Assembly (NCBI GenBank): GCA_950295325.1
Contig: OX485804.1
Span: 52,068,429 to 52,132,428, forward strand
Source of the DNA: Polytrichum commune
Lineage: Eukaryota > Streptophyta > Polytrichopsida > Polytrichales > Polytrichaceae
DNA length: 64,000 nt
Direction of reading: 5' to 3'
Position numbers and translations under genes: made by a program. Shown in pieces: positions 47,547 to 60,709 of this stretch; the first letter of the stretch is position 1; every line of letters starts with the position of its first letter. A model generated the notes under the pieces. That model ran no database searches, had not been told where the DNA came from, and was given only the letters and a program-made list of their open reading frames with translations.

Positions 47547-48540
47547 GTCTGGTTAAAGTCTGCCACTGCAAGAACTGCAAACGAGAGGCGCAAATTTCAG
47601 CAGATCCGCCTCATGACACAATATGCCACTTCAAATCGTGTCAGGTTGACATCACGGATCTCCTCCCACTCCATTACAACACTATGATGCTATTTTTGTA
47701 AGACAAGATTTCAAGTAAAGTGAGGTATTGGGCATAAAATAATTGATTTTGAAGGTGCCTAAACTTCTAGGAACTTTGAAAGAAAGAACATTCAAAGAGT
47801 GTTTAAAAGCATAATAATGCAAGTGACATTTAGTGGAATCCAGCAGAGTAGCATCAAATAACTTCAACAAGTGACATACAAGTAAACGACAAACTTCAGG
47901 GTAAGGAATGTTGGTTGAGGGGAGTGTTTAGATTGATCGTAGCAGCCGTAGATGGAATTAGGAAAACCATCCATGGATTATAGAAATGGCTTGGATGAAT
48001 ACCTGCCTTATTTTGAATTACTTTTTGGATCTGCCCAGTTTTAGAATATTGCTTTATAGGTTGCCTAACTTACTTTCGCACTTTGATTAATTATTAAGCA
48101 GAAAGGTGCCCAAGCTGCTAGAGAGATCTGGTACTCACTTGGTTCTACTTGTTGTTCATCCTTTATTAATCAAATTTGCGTCTTCAAAATTGTGTTGCAT
48201 TAGCAAATCTATTATGAAACATTGAATTGTTTTTTAAAAGGATCTCTCTATTAATTAGTTGTGGTTATTAAAAGTGTATGCTTGTTGATTCTTTGATTGA
48301 ATAAACGTGTCCTTCCGATTGTATTCGCTATTGAGTAGTGTAGTAGTTGTTAGTAAAATCTGATGTCGTGGTCCAATTTCCACTCTAAGTATGTGTCTTT
48401 ATGGTGTTTGTTTTCCTTTTTACCCTCATCTAGCACCACACACCATTTAAGTATAGGTGTTTAGTAGACACACGGAATTGAATAACACATGCATATTGTA
48501 GTTTGTAATAATGCCTTACGTGGTCAATCTACTTGATTGC
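47547..48540. other. Intergenic, family D and E fragments
   Basis: 48170-48345 is an inverted family D piece ('gtgttgcattagcaaatcta', 'tgcttgttgattctttgatt'). 48400-48500 is a family E piece. No gene is recognised. Confidence 0.45.
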
Positions 48541-48954
48541 TCGGGGAGTGCACTTAAAGTTAAGACTAGGAATCATGTGAGTGCGTACTTTTGGCCCCCC
48601 TATGTATGTACTAAAAAATCATCTAAAAATTGTAAAAAAAAAAATGAAGTTGTTAAACACAACCTAAAGTTCTTGTTGTATAAATTTCAAAAAATAATCA
48701 ATTGTAAGTATTTTTAAATTGATTTTTGAAGCAAAAAACAACGCATTTTAGTTCAAACTTCTATCATTTTTTTTAATAACTTTTAAAAACTTTTCGTCTT
48801 GAAATTTATACCAAGTGATAGATATGTACGTAATGATTTGGCACTTAAAATTTCTTAATTTAAAAACTATTCTAAGGCCAAGTATTGTAGGGGGTATGCC
48901 ATTAAAACGCACTCACGTGTATTCCTAATCTTAACTTTAAGTGCACTCCCTGGG
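48541..48954. mobile_element. Mutator-like MITE with long TIRs
   Basis: A 414-bp element. Its arms share GGGAGTGCACTTAAAGTTAAG and continue for about 50 bp ('ctaggaat', 'gtgagtgcgt'). A 9-bp duplication CTTGATTGC/G (48532-48540, 48955-48963) has one mismatch at its last base. Long TIRs with about 9-bp duplications point to Mutator-like elements, although an 8-bp hAT reading is possible. The interior is very AT-rich and non-coding. Confidence 0.75.
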
Positions 48955-51217
48955 CTTGATTGGACATCTATAAACCCTACATGCCTATGAAGCCAAAAAG
49001 TGGTGGCGAGAGTTTTTTCAAATAACCATTCTCACATGCAACCTTATTTATTTTCTTAATTTGTTTTCTTGCACTTTGAGCTAATGATATCCTACATTAG
49101 CATGGCCAAACTAATCAAGGGTATCTCTTCACAACTTCAGGATGTGTACCTTGAATTGGTTGGAATGTTTATAATGTTTATTATTTGCATAAAGTAACAA
49201 AGTAAATGACATTAGTATTTTTGGCTTTTCCCACTAGAAGTGGGTAAGAAGCTAAAATTGTCCTTGGAAGACCCACATACCTCAATGATATATGGCAAGG
49301 CTTCTAGTCAAGAGCAACCACCCCCAAAAAACCTTTTGAGATTACACCACGAGCTCAAAACATAGACACTGTTTTTAGGGTTTGTAATTAATACAACTAG
49401 AAGGACCTACTCATGTAAACCATTGAAAGGAAATCAAAATCTTCACACTTGCCCATTCCAACTTTTGCATCTCATCCCTAATTCTAAAATTTGAAATGAC
49501 AAACAAACCTCAATCCGCTTCCTAGTTAAGAAATTTGAAATTTATTGTCCTTGGTAAGCAAACATGACAATCCTTGATCTGATCCAATGGCTCAATTTAT
49601 GTGTGGAGTTAGAATGTCCACGAGGGGGACACATTTTCTTACCTATCTCAAGACCAAACATTGCATCATGAAATTTGGGATGATTATGTATAAGTTAGTG
49701 TATTCAAGTGGCCTCACGATGAAGGACTTGGGGTTTGCATTGTCTATGTAAACATGTTCATTGTGGATGAAGATACTCTAGCAAAAACATGACCCCTACA
49801 TGTTGATGGCTAATCATTCCAATTGAATCACACTATATTGATTTGAAACCTTTGATGCTTATTCCATAGTCAAATATCATTCCTAAACTATGAAATACAT
49901 TATCATCATCCTATAGGTCGACACCACAAATCCCTAGCCACATCGAAGAAGCTCTTACAAATGCAATTCGAGTATGATGGTAATTGTTGGATGAAATGTG
50001 ATTCGCCATTGGTTCACATCAAAGGAGTGCCTCTAGGATTGCAAAGTTTTTTTATTGCCAAGTTGAAAGACAAAAGACCAAGGAAAAACTTTGATCGGCT
50101 TGAATGATACGTGTCTATTCATTCATAGGACCTCATTGCCCACCAAGTATTGCCTTGCATCATAGAGGTGGACACCATGATTTCTAGGACATATTGTGGC
50201 TCCTATCTTCCGCAAAAGGCAGCTACACCTTCTATTCAATTACAGTAGTATCTTATGAGTTTCAACACAAAATCATTATTCTCTAATATTTCATGGAATA
50301 TTGTTAGTCCCACATAATATTGTTATGGATTTGAAAAATATTATATTAATTGTGGTGTTGCTTCATTTTTGAGTTGGTGTAAGTGTAAATGTGATCATGG
50401 ATCAAGCACTATGAGAATTAGAGGGCCTCTGAAGACCAGTGCCTCCTTTCCAAGTTGAACGCCTTGAATAGGCTTGGACAAGCTCGTCTTTTTCAAAGAC
50501 AAGCCCCGAGGTTCCCACAAGGTTAGTTGAGAATATCCGGTTCACCCCATATCCCCCAACTATGATAATTGGGTGGACCACATGTGATAGGGTGTCACAT
50601 TCAAGCACTGACCCTATTCAACACCTACTTCTAGGTGCAAAATAGTTTAGTTTCCCCCCTAAAATGAATCTTTCTATGTTATTATGAAGATTAATACGAC
50701 AACTCATTGGTTGGGGTTGCTCAACACCTGCTCAACACTAACCACTTAAAAAAAAATCACACATTTGCGTGTAAAAAATTTGTCACGAATTGAAATATAG
50801 TCACCTTATCATTCTTGTGAAGTTGGATTTGTACAAGATTTGTTACTTGATTCATAAGTTTAGATTTATTGCACACCGGTATATTCCAAACTTGCTATAC
50901 AACAAGGCCCCTCTTTATCCTATTACTCAAATGAGTAAAACATAGATGCCTAATGTATGTCATTTGTCACGTATGCATACATAATTGTATTATTTCATAT
51001 CATGATAAGCATGTTCGACACCAATTAATCCAAAATTTGAGCAACGTGTCACATGTCACTTTTCTACTAGTTGGCCCTCACTAAAATCCCATACGTCATC
51101 TCTAAAACTAGCATTTGGGCATCATAATGATGAGCATGCTTATCACCTACATTGGTGTAGGTCTGATTCTTTACTAGTGCATGATCTTCGTCTTTGGCAA
51201 GTGGTCTTCATTTCTTA
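48955..51217. repeat. Intergenic region with SINE copy 2
   Basis: 50345-50600 is the second long copy of the 5S-derived SINE (minus strand), matching 840-1080 ('cctcctttccaagttgaacg', 'caagccccgaggttcccac', 'gttagttgagaatatccggt'), truncated just inside the 5S-like head. 50285-50345 matches one arm of the snapback repeat at 17222-17380. The rest, including 49000-50280, shows no gene or defined element. Confidence 0.55.
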
Positions 51218-51933
51218 GGGCCACCTTACACTGGAGCTTGAGGGCCCTTGACATGTGATATACATATTATGTGATTGGTTGAAAAACATGAGACAATAGA
51301 CCTCGAAGACCTAATGGACCAAAGAAATTCAAACGGATGACAAATCTACATGACATCTTACATGACACCAAGTGGATAATGTCTACCAAATATTTTGTTA
51401 TGCCCATAACAAGAAAACGGTAGAACCATGAGGCTCTGTCTTTTACTATGAAAGACTACAATTGTAGCTGTCCACTTTGCTCATGTCAATCGATGGTTAT
51501 TCACTATACCAAACCTTTCTTGGATTTTGGGCACCTTCTTCTCAAATGCGGGTCAAGGATTGAAGCTACTCATTTATCACTCGAAATTTTTAAAAGGAAT
51601 AATCAAGAACTGCCGAAATAACTATAGTTAACTAGATTTCTTTCAATGCATTTTAGGGAGCAATTATATATAGAGAGAGAGTCCACATTCAATAAAGTGG
51701 ACCAAAAATAACAAGAACAAGTAACATCCAAGTGTGAACGCAAAGTGGTTAGGAAATTTGCTCTTGAAACGAAGAAGTTGATGCATAGTCTCTGTCCTAC
51801 GGACAAAGCCAAAAAAGAGGGGTTTTAAAATTTCCACAATACGACCTTCAAATGATTTTCAAACGCCCTCATATTTTCACGGTCACGGTCACGGTCACGG
51901 TCACGGCTCTTGGTCCGGGTGTAAAAGCAGCCC
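51218..51933. mobile_element. Divergent family A MITE with amplified terminal hexamer
   Basis: Left end GGGCCACCTTACACTGGAGC preceded by TTA; right end GTAAAAGCAGCCC followed by TTG. Next to the right end, at 51877-51906, the hexamer TCACGG is present five times in tandem where other copies have it once or twice ('tcatggtcacggctc'). Interior 51430-51830 is unrelated to other copies and may be a separate insertion; an (AG)n tract lies at 51671-51680. Confidence 0.55.
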
Positions 51934-52440
51934 TTGTACATATTATATGAAACGGTTTTGCAAATTCTTCGTTCAGTCCACATCTTGCTTTCCCTGAAAG
52001 TCCCTTTCTTTTGAGATAAGCCTAAGCGGGATTCGAGAAGACCATCGAACATTATCCACTTCACATGCCATGTAGGCGCCATGTCATTTTGGATCATTTG
52101 GGCTAATTTATGCAGACTTTCTACTGTTGTGTAAAGTGGGCTTGAATGATGATGTGGAAAAGGGTCCATTGGCTGTCTGTTGGTCCACCAGCTTACCTGT
52201 TTGAACTATTGAAGGTAGAATAGTACTAGCGTGTCCGCACTCATTGACGATAGAGTAAGCAAGCCCATTTATATCTTACTGTTGACAAAAATAGTGAAAC
52301 AATACAAAGCAAAATCGCATGTATATTTATATATATAGAGAGAGAGAGAGGCTCGAGTGATGAGTCCCAAGACTTGAATGGATCGATCCTTTTGTCAAGA
52401 AGCATCTTCCTTGTGTTGTACTACCTGTTTATGGTTTCAA
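51934..52440. other. Spacer between two family A MITEs
   Basis: It contains a ta/ga microsatellite at 52323-52351 and short words related to family A ('caccatgtaggcgcc', 'cattatccacttcac' near 52040-52080). No gene. Confidence 0.4.
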
Positions 52441-52945
52441 GGGCCACTTCACACATGAGACTGAGAGCCCGTGACTATGACGCTTCAAGCACTCTCATTG
52501 GTGGAAAAGGCGGAGCCGGTCCAAGTTCGCTTCTTCACACTACGCTTGAGGGACCAACGGAGTATGTGATTGCAAGATGGACGTAAAGTCTACATGGATC
52601 CGTACATGGCATTGAATGGATCATGTTTTATGGTCACTTGAACTATTTTCAAGACCCACCTCTTGGAGGTAGGTCTAACACAAAACCAACAGACCATGGC
52701 ACTCCGAATGCTCACAACTGTTGATTTATTCTATTTTATCATGTGTGAGGACCCGTATGAATAGAAATTCATTGAAATAGCATCTAGTTAGGGCCTGGTC
52801 ACATATGACTTCACACACTACACTTGGGGGTCCGTGACCACACTACATGATTCTAGAGGTTGTCTTGGGACGGCCTTTGAACACTTTCTTTTGGGCTCTC
52901 AGAATTTCATGGTCACAACTCTTTGGCTCATGTGTGAAGTGGCCC
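52441..52945. mobile_element. Harbinger-like MITE, family A, full length
   Basis: GGGCCACTTCACACATGAG on the left and CATGTGTGAAGTGGCCC on the right, 505 bp, closely similar along its length to 39659-40164 and 41330-41831. Flanks are CAA and TTA, so the target duplication is not preserved. Confidence 0.75.
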
Positions 52946-54830
52946 TTAATTGACTTTGTCTCTTCATATCAATTGCACAATTTTGAAAGTCAATCCTCAT
53001 AGCATTGGAAGAGTATTTGAGATTCATTGTTGTTTTAAATTGGTGACTAAAATGTACTCCACTAAATATTTGTCATATTGTATCCAATGTCATAGGGTAT
53101 TTCATGTCACTAGTGGTAAATTTTATAAATGAAAATTCTTATAAATGTGTTTACATTATAACATTATTCAGCACTAGGGTTTGGATTCTTGAGGGCCATG
53201 AAATTTTGAAGAATAATTTACCCCCCCCCCCCCTTGCAAATTGAACAATGTTTAGCCTATGTATTGTTTATGCTACAAGAGTAAAAACCATGTGGGTTTC
53301 TATCACTAGAGTTGGTCTTGATCTTGAATGATTTTTAATTGAGAATGCATGTTAGCTTGCCATCTTGGTTAATTGCTGCATCAAGTTGTCCCAATGCTTT
53401 AATTTTCTTTTAATATGTTATAAAGACAACTCCGGAAATTATAGGTGTGCAAATTCACCTTATGTTTTACTAGCTCGGCATAACTTTACTCAGGCTACTA
53501 AGCTAAGGATATAAAGAAACCAAGCATTAAGTAACTCTATGTATGTGACATCTCTAAGAATAGTTCTCATGAGCATATGCAAAGAGAATTTGACTCACTA
53601 GGTAAATTGTGTATTGGCAATCCTTATTGGGGCAACGAACTTTCTTGAGATAACTTCCTTCCAAGAATAACATGCAACTTGTTAAAAGCTCCTCGTAATG
53701 TCTCCGATGGATTCTCAAGTCATTCCTATTTCTTTTGCGATCCATGAAGAAGTCCTAATTGATGATAGTAGTGTAACAATTCCTCAACATTCATATGCCT
53801 ATGTTATATCGAGTGACACAATTCATCCATTCGTGAATGAGCCAAGTATAGACTACACTTGATATCAAACTTGCGATGTAAAGGAAGTCATGGGCGTCGA
53901 GGCTTGTTTACATTCCAGGGGAGTCATTCTTGTGCTTTAGAAAATTACGTGAGAACAAATATAGGGTCCATTTTATAGTTGTGACGTACAAATTATAAAA
54001 TGTACTTGTAACAAAGCTCATTTTATATATTGAACTCCATGGTATAAATAAATTAGGGCGTTTACAAATTGATCATGTTGGAGAAGTTTTAGAATTAACA
54101 TACCATAGGGTTTAGTAGGGCATATATATATATAAAGGGCCCACACTATGGACGAGCATCATTGGATGACATCTCATGGATGTTTCTTGGTAGTTGGATG
54201 TAATTTGTCAAGTTAGATGCAGGAATAGTTCACGATGGGTTTGTGCTTTTTGTTTGGTTTTCTAGGAATTCTTCAAAGTTTTCATGTATGTTCAAACTCC
54301 CACCATCTTGTGAACTTGGCGAATGTTGATGGTTGATTGTTGAAGGTTGGAGAGTAGGCGCAAGCACATAGTTGCGCTCCTCAAGTATGCCCATTTCAAG
54401 CCTCATCTATCCTACTCTCGGTTTCTTTCTCGCTCAACATATGGGTAGGGATTATGGTTGTAAGTTCTTGTTGTGATTTCTCACATTTTGTTGGGAGCAT
54501 TATCAACACACATGGAGGGGCGACATCAACATGAGGTGTTCGTGTGAGCAATACCAACTACAACTTAAGGTACTCAACTCTAGTGAGGTTGTTGGTCACA
54601 AACTAGGTTTGCAATGTCTTTGAAGTTGAAATTGTTCTCACTTGTCGGTGCTTATGCTAGTCCATAACTAATTGGACCTTACGAGTGTGTTGAGGAGACA
54701 ATATGCAAAATTCAATCCATTACTTGAAGGTATTTATATTGTAGATTGGCCCTTTTTATTTTTGATACTGAGAGTAGATGCAGGACTAACTTCAAGCTTG
54801 AGGGACTAATAGAGTTTTTTGAGATGTAGA
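52946..54830. other. Unassigned intergenic stretch
   Basis: A poly-C tract lies at 53221-53233 and a (TA)n tract at 54123-54134. A 63-residue minus-strand frame (53745-53554) contains KVRCPNKDCQYTIYLVSQ, a CxxxxC arrangement that could be a transposon fragment, but I cannot assign it. No gene is supported. Confidence 0.35.
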
Positions 54831-54834
54831 TGTT

Positions 54835-55386
54835 ATGCCACTAGTTGATCCCAACCTTAAATCCAGAAAGCGCACGCATGTGGTTGACCTAGATTTTGTT
54901 TATGAATTCCAACAAACTCTAAAGTGCATAGCAAATGAGGATGAAATCCAAGATCTTACCCCTCTTGATGACTCTAACCAACCATTGCCTCCACCAATTG
55001 GTTCTAGAGTTAATGGTGAGAGGACTAACCAAATGGTATTTGCCCCGAAATCCACATTTGTGAGTGCTGAGGTTGTGACTAGGCACTTGCTAGCCAAAGA
55101 AAAACTTCAGAAATCTTTGCAATTGATAACCATGTAGGATCACCAATAGCATTTGAGGTCTTCGGACTAGAATTTTGTGGATATAGTAAAGGTGTACTGT
55201 GTGGAGTGTTGTAAAGAGTTTGGATTCACCACAAGAGATCATTCCAAGAACACAATCCACAACCTCTTTGTCAAAAAAATCACCTCATGTCTAACGTACA
55301 TATTTGAAACTGGTGTCGAAGGAAGGGAATCCAATTCAGTATTCATCCCCAATCACATGCTTTTAAAGGGAACTTTATTATCTTGA
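54835..55386 (+). pseudogene. Unrecognised ORF pair, possibly transposon-derived
   Basis: A 100-residue frame (54835-55137) with normal-looking composition (VVDLDFVYEFQQTLKCIA) is followed 40 bp later by a 69-residue frame (55177-55386) containing VYCVECCKEFGFTTRDHSKN and a downstream His, a possible C2H2/C2HC-like zinc site. Further coding-like residues appear in other frames to about 55.6 kb. The two frames look like pieces of one broken protein. I do not recognise the family. Confidence 0.3.
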
Positions 55387-57400
55387 CCACATCTAACCAT
55401 TAAGCACTAGTGGTTGAAGGCATTTAGATACTAAATGCATTGAATGAAACTAGTGCCAATGAGAAAAAATTGTTTCCTCTAATTGGGAATCATGAATCGA
55501 AGGAAGTTAGGTCTTGTTGGAGATATGGCAAATAGTTTAGGGGCATTGTGAGTGACAACAAGTGAGTACGTGAGCAACTTGTATGTGCAGAACATGGGTT
55601 GGTTCAAGAAGGAGCCACCACTTATCAAAGTGACTAAAATTTGTGGTTGTTATTTGAGCCATTAGCTCAATTGAGTGTCATTTGATGCCCTTTACAATTC
55701 TTGCAATGACGTGGAGGTGAATTGCATAATTGTTTTGTTATACGAAATGCATGAATACAAACCTCCATTTGCTTATTAAATTGTTGTGGCAATGTTTTTG
55801 GCAGATTGCATGGTTTAGAGCATTGGGATTAGAATCAGGGTTTGGACTTTATGTCTTAAGCACAAAAAATTGGATGTTGGGTATTGCGTGGTTTTAACCA
55901 CTTGAACTTGAACAATGACAAAAATCCCTTCATATCTAAATGTGTAAACCCCAAATGTACAAAATCTATGGTTAGTGTTGGCTAATTAAGTTCTAATGCT
56001 ACATGTATATATGCAACTGTGTTTGTAAACAAATCTTTTGGAAGCATTTGCATGTGTTCTAAACGCAAGCATTTTATCACCAATCCCATGTATATATGTT
56101 ATGAATGAATAGAGTGCATACTTGGAAGCTAAATTACATGCATGTTGTGTTGATGTGTGAATCAAGATCTTGTAAGTGTAAGTGTTAGATTTTATATGAC
56201 ATTAGCAAAAACTATAATGTATAACTACTATATGCCCAAGTAAAAGAAGAATAAAGACCAAGTTAACCTACCCATAGAGTCCTAAAAAATAATGAATGTT
56301 AGAAAATTACATAATAGTAGGGTCCAAAATTTCTACCTTCTCCAACATAACCCCCCCCCCCTCCTCTGGAGATTTACATGTGAGACTAAGGGCCATAAGA
56401 AAATATGGATTATAAATTTCTCATGGTTACGGTCCTTGGTCTGGATCTATGACATAGAGAATTCCACATCACCTTTTGAAAGTCTTGATCACATGACATA
56501 ATGAAAAGGGGAAAACGAAACATATGATCCATAAATCCACTCCCTTTAAAACAGTCATGTTTCTATCATTAGGTTGATTTTTGCTCATAAGAGGGATTGA
56601 GATCTGCTCATTTCTTTCCAAATCATTTTCCGGACATCTCTACCACCAAATCTTTCTCTTTCAAGTGATTGCCACCACCACCATAGGTGAATAGTTTGTC
56701 TGACACAAAATAACCCCAAATAGCAGCGATTATAGTATTCATGTTAATATGGAGAATTCACCCACGTGTTTGTTTTGTTTTTTGGGGTTTCTTTCACAAT
56801 TTCCAAAATATGGAACATTTACCACTTTCTACATTATTATGTGGATCTTTGTAATTTGGTGATTGTAGGATATGAGGTGAAGGAAAAATTCATCTTTGTA
56901 GTCATGCTCATTTGGTCTCATCCTCAAAGAATGTGGACTTGGGTTAGCACTAGATTGCAAGACTAGGTATGTAGCATCGGTGTTGTTGATGGAAAGGGAG
57001 ATTTTGGATGAGTCCTTTCATGATGCCAATGTCAGTTGCCCACCCTCTACTTCTTCAACTAGCGGGAGCAAAAGACCTCCCATAATCAAGCAAGCAAAGG
57101 AGGATATAGGGAATGGGAAGAAACGTGAGCAAATTGCATGTGTTCAAGCCCAAACCTCATTGGAGAGTTTCATCTTGTGGTTCATGTATGATTTGAACAA
57201 AACAATCCCAGTGACAGTAGACTCCATCTCCAAATAGATAGTACCTATCATATACAAACCCATTTACCTTAAAGCTATTACCATCACCTCTTCCACTTAA
57301 TATATTGCTAATTAAAGGAGACGTGGCCAAAACGTTCAAGTCGTTGTTGGATCTTGAAACACCGAAAATGTGCATGCCAAATCCACAACGATTGATTAGT
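55387..57400. other. Intergenic stretch upstream of the LINE remnant
   Basis: A poly-C tract is at 56351-56362. 56370-56480 holds worn family A terminal words ('acatgtgagactaagggcc', 'catggttacggtccttggtc'). An 85-residue frame at 56980-57237 has no known domain. It may be LINE 5' sequence, but the reverse-transcriptase motifs start only at about 57403. Confidence 0.35.
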
Positions 57401-57402
57401 AG

Positions 57403-59990
57403 GTGATATACCCTTTTGATCTTCATAGAGGTGTCCGACATGGTTGTCCTTTAGTCCCGTATTTGTTTATTATTGTTGCGGTAGCATTGAATGTTGGGGT
57501 TAACAATGGCATCGTTCTTCCTCAATGCAATTCCCAACAAATCATTAGCCAATATGATGGTGACATGTCCTTTACTGTGAGAGCAAAAATTGCTAGTGTG
57601 GACAACTTGGTTGCGATTCTTCAAAGTTTCAAGCTAGCTTCCGATCTAGAGATTAATTGGCACAACAACATGGTGTATTGGTGCGGCTGAGGAACCTGTC
57701 CGGGATGGGTGGAAATTTCCAATGGAAATGTGTTGCAAACGGGGATTTCTCCATGGGGGTGCACCTACACTCGATTTATGTATACACGTGTGAGAACCCC
57801 TTATTTAATTGGGGGGGGGGGGAATTTACCTTCCTTCGTTGAATATTTTCCACCATATAAGTAGTTAAATTTCCATTGGATGATATTTTCTAACACCCTA
57901 TCATTATATATAAATTTTTGAGTCGCATAATTATAATCACCCTATCTTATTTATAAGTAGTAGAAAAATTGTGTGAACAATCTGCACATACATTACGCAT
58001 ACAATATACTATACATACACTACACTCTACATGTGTTACTCTTCACATTGCACACATACAACCATCATATTATAAACTTTAGCATATTGCGTACAGTTCT
58101 TGAATCCCCCCATGAAACCCTAAATAAGCTAGCCAACCCTTCCATCGCAAGATGACGGTACTTTTCATCGAAAAGCAACCATTTCAACAAATCCATCCAT
58201 ATATCCACATACATTTTTCTTATTTCTTATCTAATGCCACTAATGGCAAATGATTTATGTCAGGTAGGGCTCGGAAAAACATGACAATATCCTGTGTTTG
58301 TTGGGATGACTATGTGTTGCCTAAGAAAGTTGGAGGTCTGAGACTTACTTTCCTAGAAGATGCTATGAGAGCGCTCGTGTTGTTATCTCCCAACTTCTCT
58401 GTCAAAGGTGGATCAAAAGTGTGGCACCATATTGCTTAGTTATAGAAGGTGATGGTGTGCATGGCCACCTTTCTCTCTCCTTCATGTTTGGAGGATATTT
58501 TGTAATTTGACCTTTGGAAGCCAATGGAGTACTGATGCTTGTATTTTGGGATCACCATGGCTAGGGCCTTCATCCTTTAGAAGAAAGGTTTGAGATTTTC
58601 CCGAAACATTTGGGATCTTGGTAGGAATGCCTTTTAGAGATGGGAGGATGCATGACTTAAATTCTCCCTTGATGAGGTTTATTTTGATTTATGAGTCAAG
58701 CTAGTGGCACATTACGGTTTGTTCTATGAGAGATGTGTAGCCAACATGGTGCTAAACCTATCTCACATGAATGGGTTGGTTTGTAAAAAACCACAGAGGA
58801 AAAGATGTCGGAATGCGTAGTTTGTGCCCGATACCTCAAGTATTTCAATTTTGGCTTGGTGGAATTTAGTGAGGAATTCATCAGCACCTTCCCTATATCC
58901 ACTAATGGGTTGCAATAGTTTACCCAAATTGAGGTGCAACCTCATGTGAGGAATGTTGTACCTTTGGTTTTCTCAGGTTGGATGTCTAGAGTTAAGGTGG
59001 ATTGACCCTCCCATGGAAGCACGTAGACTCAATTCAACTTGCTCTTTGGAAAATTGGATCAATCTTGCTTTGACCCGGCACAATCATGGTGGCCCAAAGT
59101 AACACCTTTCTTGGGGTACTTAGCCAAGCTTGGCAAGACTTGGATCACTTCACAAGTGGCTCATAGGAAATTGATCTCAGATAAGTGGTGGAGTGAAATT
59201 CCTCCTTCCACTTCCCTTAAATGAAACGTTAATTGGTATAAACATAAGGCACAGAAGGAAGCGATCTTCCTTTGGTCAATAATTCACAAGACGGTGACGG
59301 TGAATGAATGTTGTGGGAGGATCTCAACGGAGGTTGACAAAAGGTATCCTCATTGTGGTTTAGAAGCCATGGAATTGGTGGAGCACATGTTATTCAATTG
59401 TATGTTAGCTTAACAAGTGTGGCGCCATGCAACTAACATCATTTGGCAACTCTTTGCGAAAAGAGATAACCTTGGTCCTCATAAGTCTTTTTTGATGATG
59501 CAATGCCTCCTTATTCAGTCATTGAACAAATCTCTGGAACCTTTTGGTAAAATTTGGTTCTTCTCGAGAAACCGTCTCCCATGAATCATTTGGCATCAAT
59601 GTAGTGATTTGATTTTGAATCCTAGTCATTGGCCTTTTGGAAAAGACACACCAAGTGGTGTGGGACTCCTTTCTTGACTATGGGAGATTGGAGTGGCAAC
59701 AAATTCTCCACGACTTGCAAAAACTATGGATGTTGCCTATGAGGATGTTCCTAACGAATTTGACTTGGTATGGTGTATCAAAGGTCTTATTGTTACTCAT
59801 ACCAATTTGTCAATTACTTGGAAGCTTAGACCATGTACGGGCATTGTTGTTTGAGTGCCTTTGGTTTTGCATTGGTTCTCCAGAGGTGACATGTACTTGT
59901 CCTTTGCAATTGAAATTGTTTTTCATTTTGTATTTTTTTTTAAACAATGGATGGAGTGAATAGAAGGTGTATGCCATGGGGGCTTCATCC
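57403..59990 (+). pseudogene. Decayed non-LTR retrotransposon (LINE): RT and zf-RVT remnants
   Basis: 57403-57690 encodes a reverse-transcriptase fragment: RGVRHGCPLVPYLFIIVAVA, then QYDGDMSFTV, where the catalytic YADD-type box has become YDGD (normally Y-A-D-D), then LEINW and VYWCG. After frameshifts and AT-rich sequence at 57780-58200 the frame resumes at 58257 (CVCWDDYVLPKKVGGLRLTF). The zf-RVT domain is at 59230-59400 (AIFLWSIIHKTVTVNE, YPHCG, EHMLFNC). A C-terminal block at 59650-59760 has VVWDSFLDYGRLEWQQIL. Many stops and shifts make it dead. The endonuclease and 5' part of the RT are not recognisable. Confidence 0.8.
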
Positions 59991-60164
59991 AACTCAACTA
60001 TGTGACCTAGGTGGATCACTTGCCCGTTGCCTCAATGTGATCATCCACCACCCCCACACTCGACAACGTTGTTCATACTACCTACTTTTGTTATTTAGGT
60101 AAAAATGATACTCTCAACAATGTGTAACTCAAATGTTAACCCACACTAATTAAACAAGACAATG

Positions 60165-60709
60165 TAGTGTCCAAGGACATTTTTGGGCATAATTGGTCAA
60201 AATTCGAATGTTTTCAAGTCCAACCAATTACATGTTGCAATCTTTCGGATTTTCTTCATTAATTGGAGGTGTATTCAATAGATTCTCTAAAATGATCGGT
60301 GTTTCTTCTAAGGTCTTGAACTTGAACCTGTTATTTTTCAAACTCAACCAGTTCATCTATCACTACACTAAATATGATATTTAGTGTTTGATACTCTCAA
60401 TACAAACGCATACACTAAATGTCAATAACCCTATGAAAGTAAGTGACATTAAATGTAAACTCAAACACTAAATATCAACGATGGTAACATGTGGAAGTTA
60501 CATGTTTGAATTTAGTGTTAGTAAAGATATAATAATAATAATAATAATAATAATAAGAGGATTCCAGCATATCTTCAAGCATATCTTCTGACACTAATTG
60601 TCAGGGAATTGAAAATTAGTGTTGAGCAGGGTAAGGTGGTAACAACATTAAATATAATCAAACACAAAACATCATATTTAGTGTAGCGGTTGGTTCTCCC
60701 ATTGCATTG
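60165..60709. mobile_element. hAT-type MITE split by a younger MITE
   Basis: The left part 60165-60363 (AGTGTCCAAGGACATTTTTG, 'caagtccaaccaattacatg') and right part 60686-60709 (CGGTTGGTTCTCCC, ending GCATTG) together match one hAT MITE of the 24.1/28.4/39.0 kb family. The interruption is the element at 60364-60685. No clean 8-bp duplication remains. Confidence 0.65.
60364..60685. mobile_element. MITE with palindromic TACACTAAATATGATATTTAGTG end, nested
   Basis: Ends TACACTAAATATGAT and ATCATATTTAGTGTA are perfect 15-bp inverted repeats. The left end is itself palindromic. Internal 'gaatttagtgttagt' and 'gaaaattagtgttgagcag' tie it to repeat family G. A (TAA)n microsatellite lies at 60529-60555. 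322 bp, non-coding. Confidence 0.7.
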
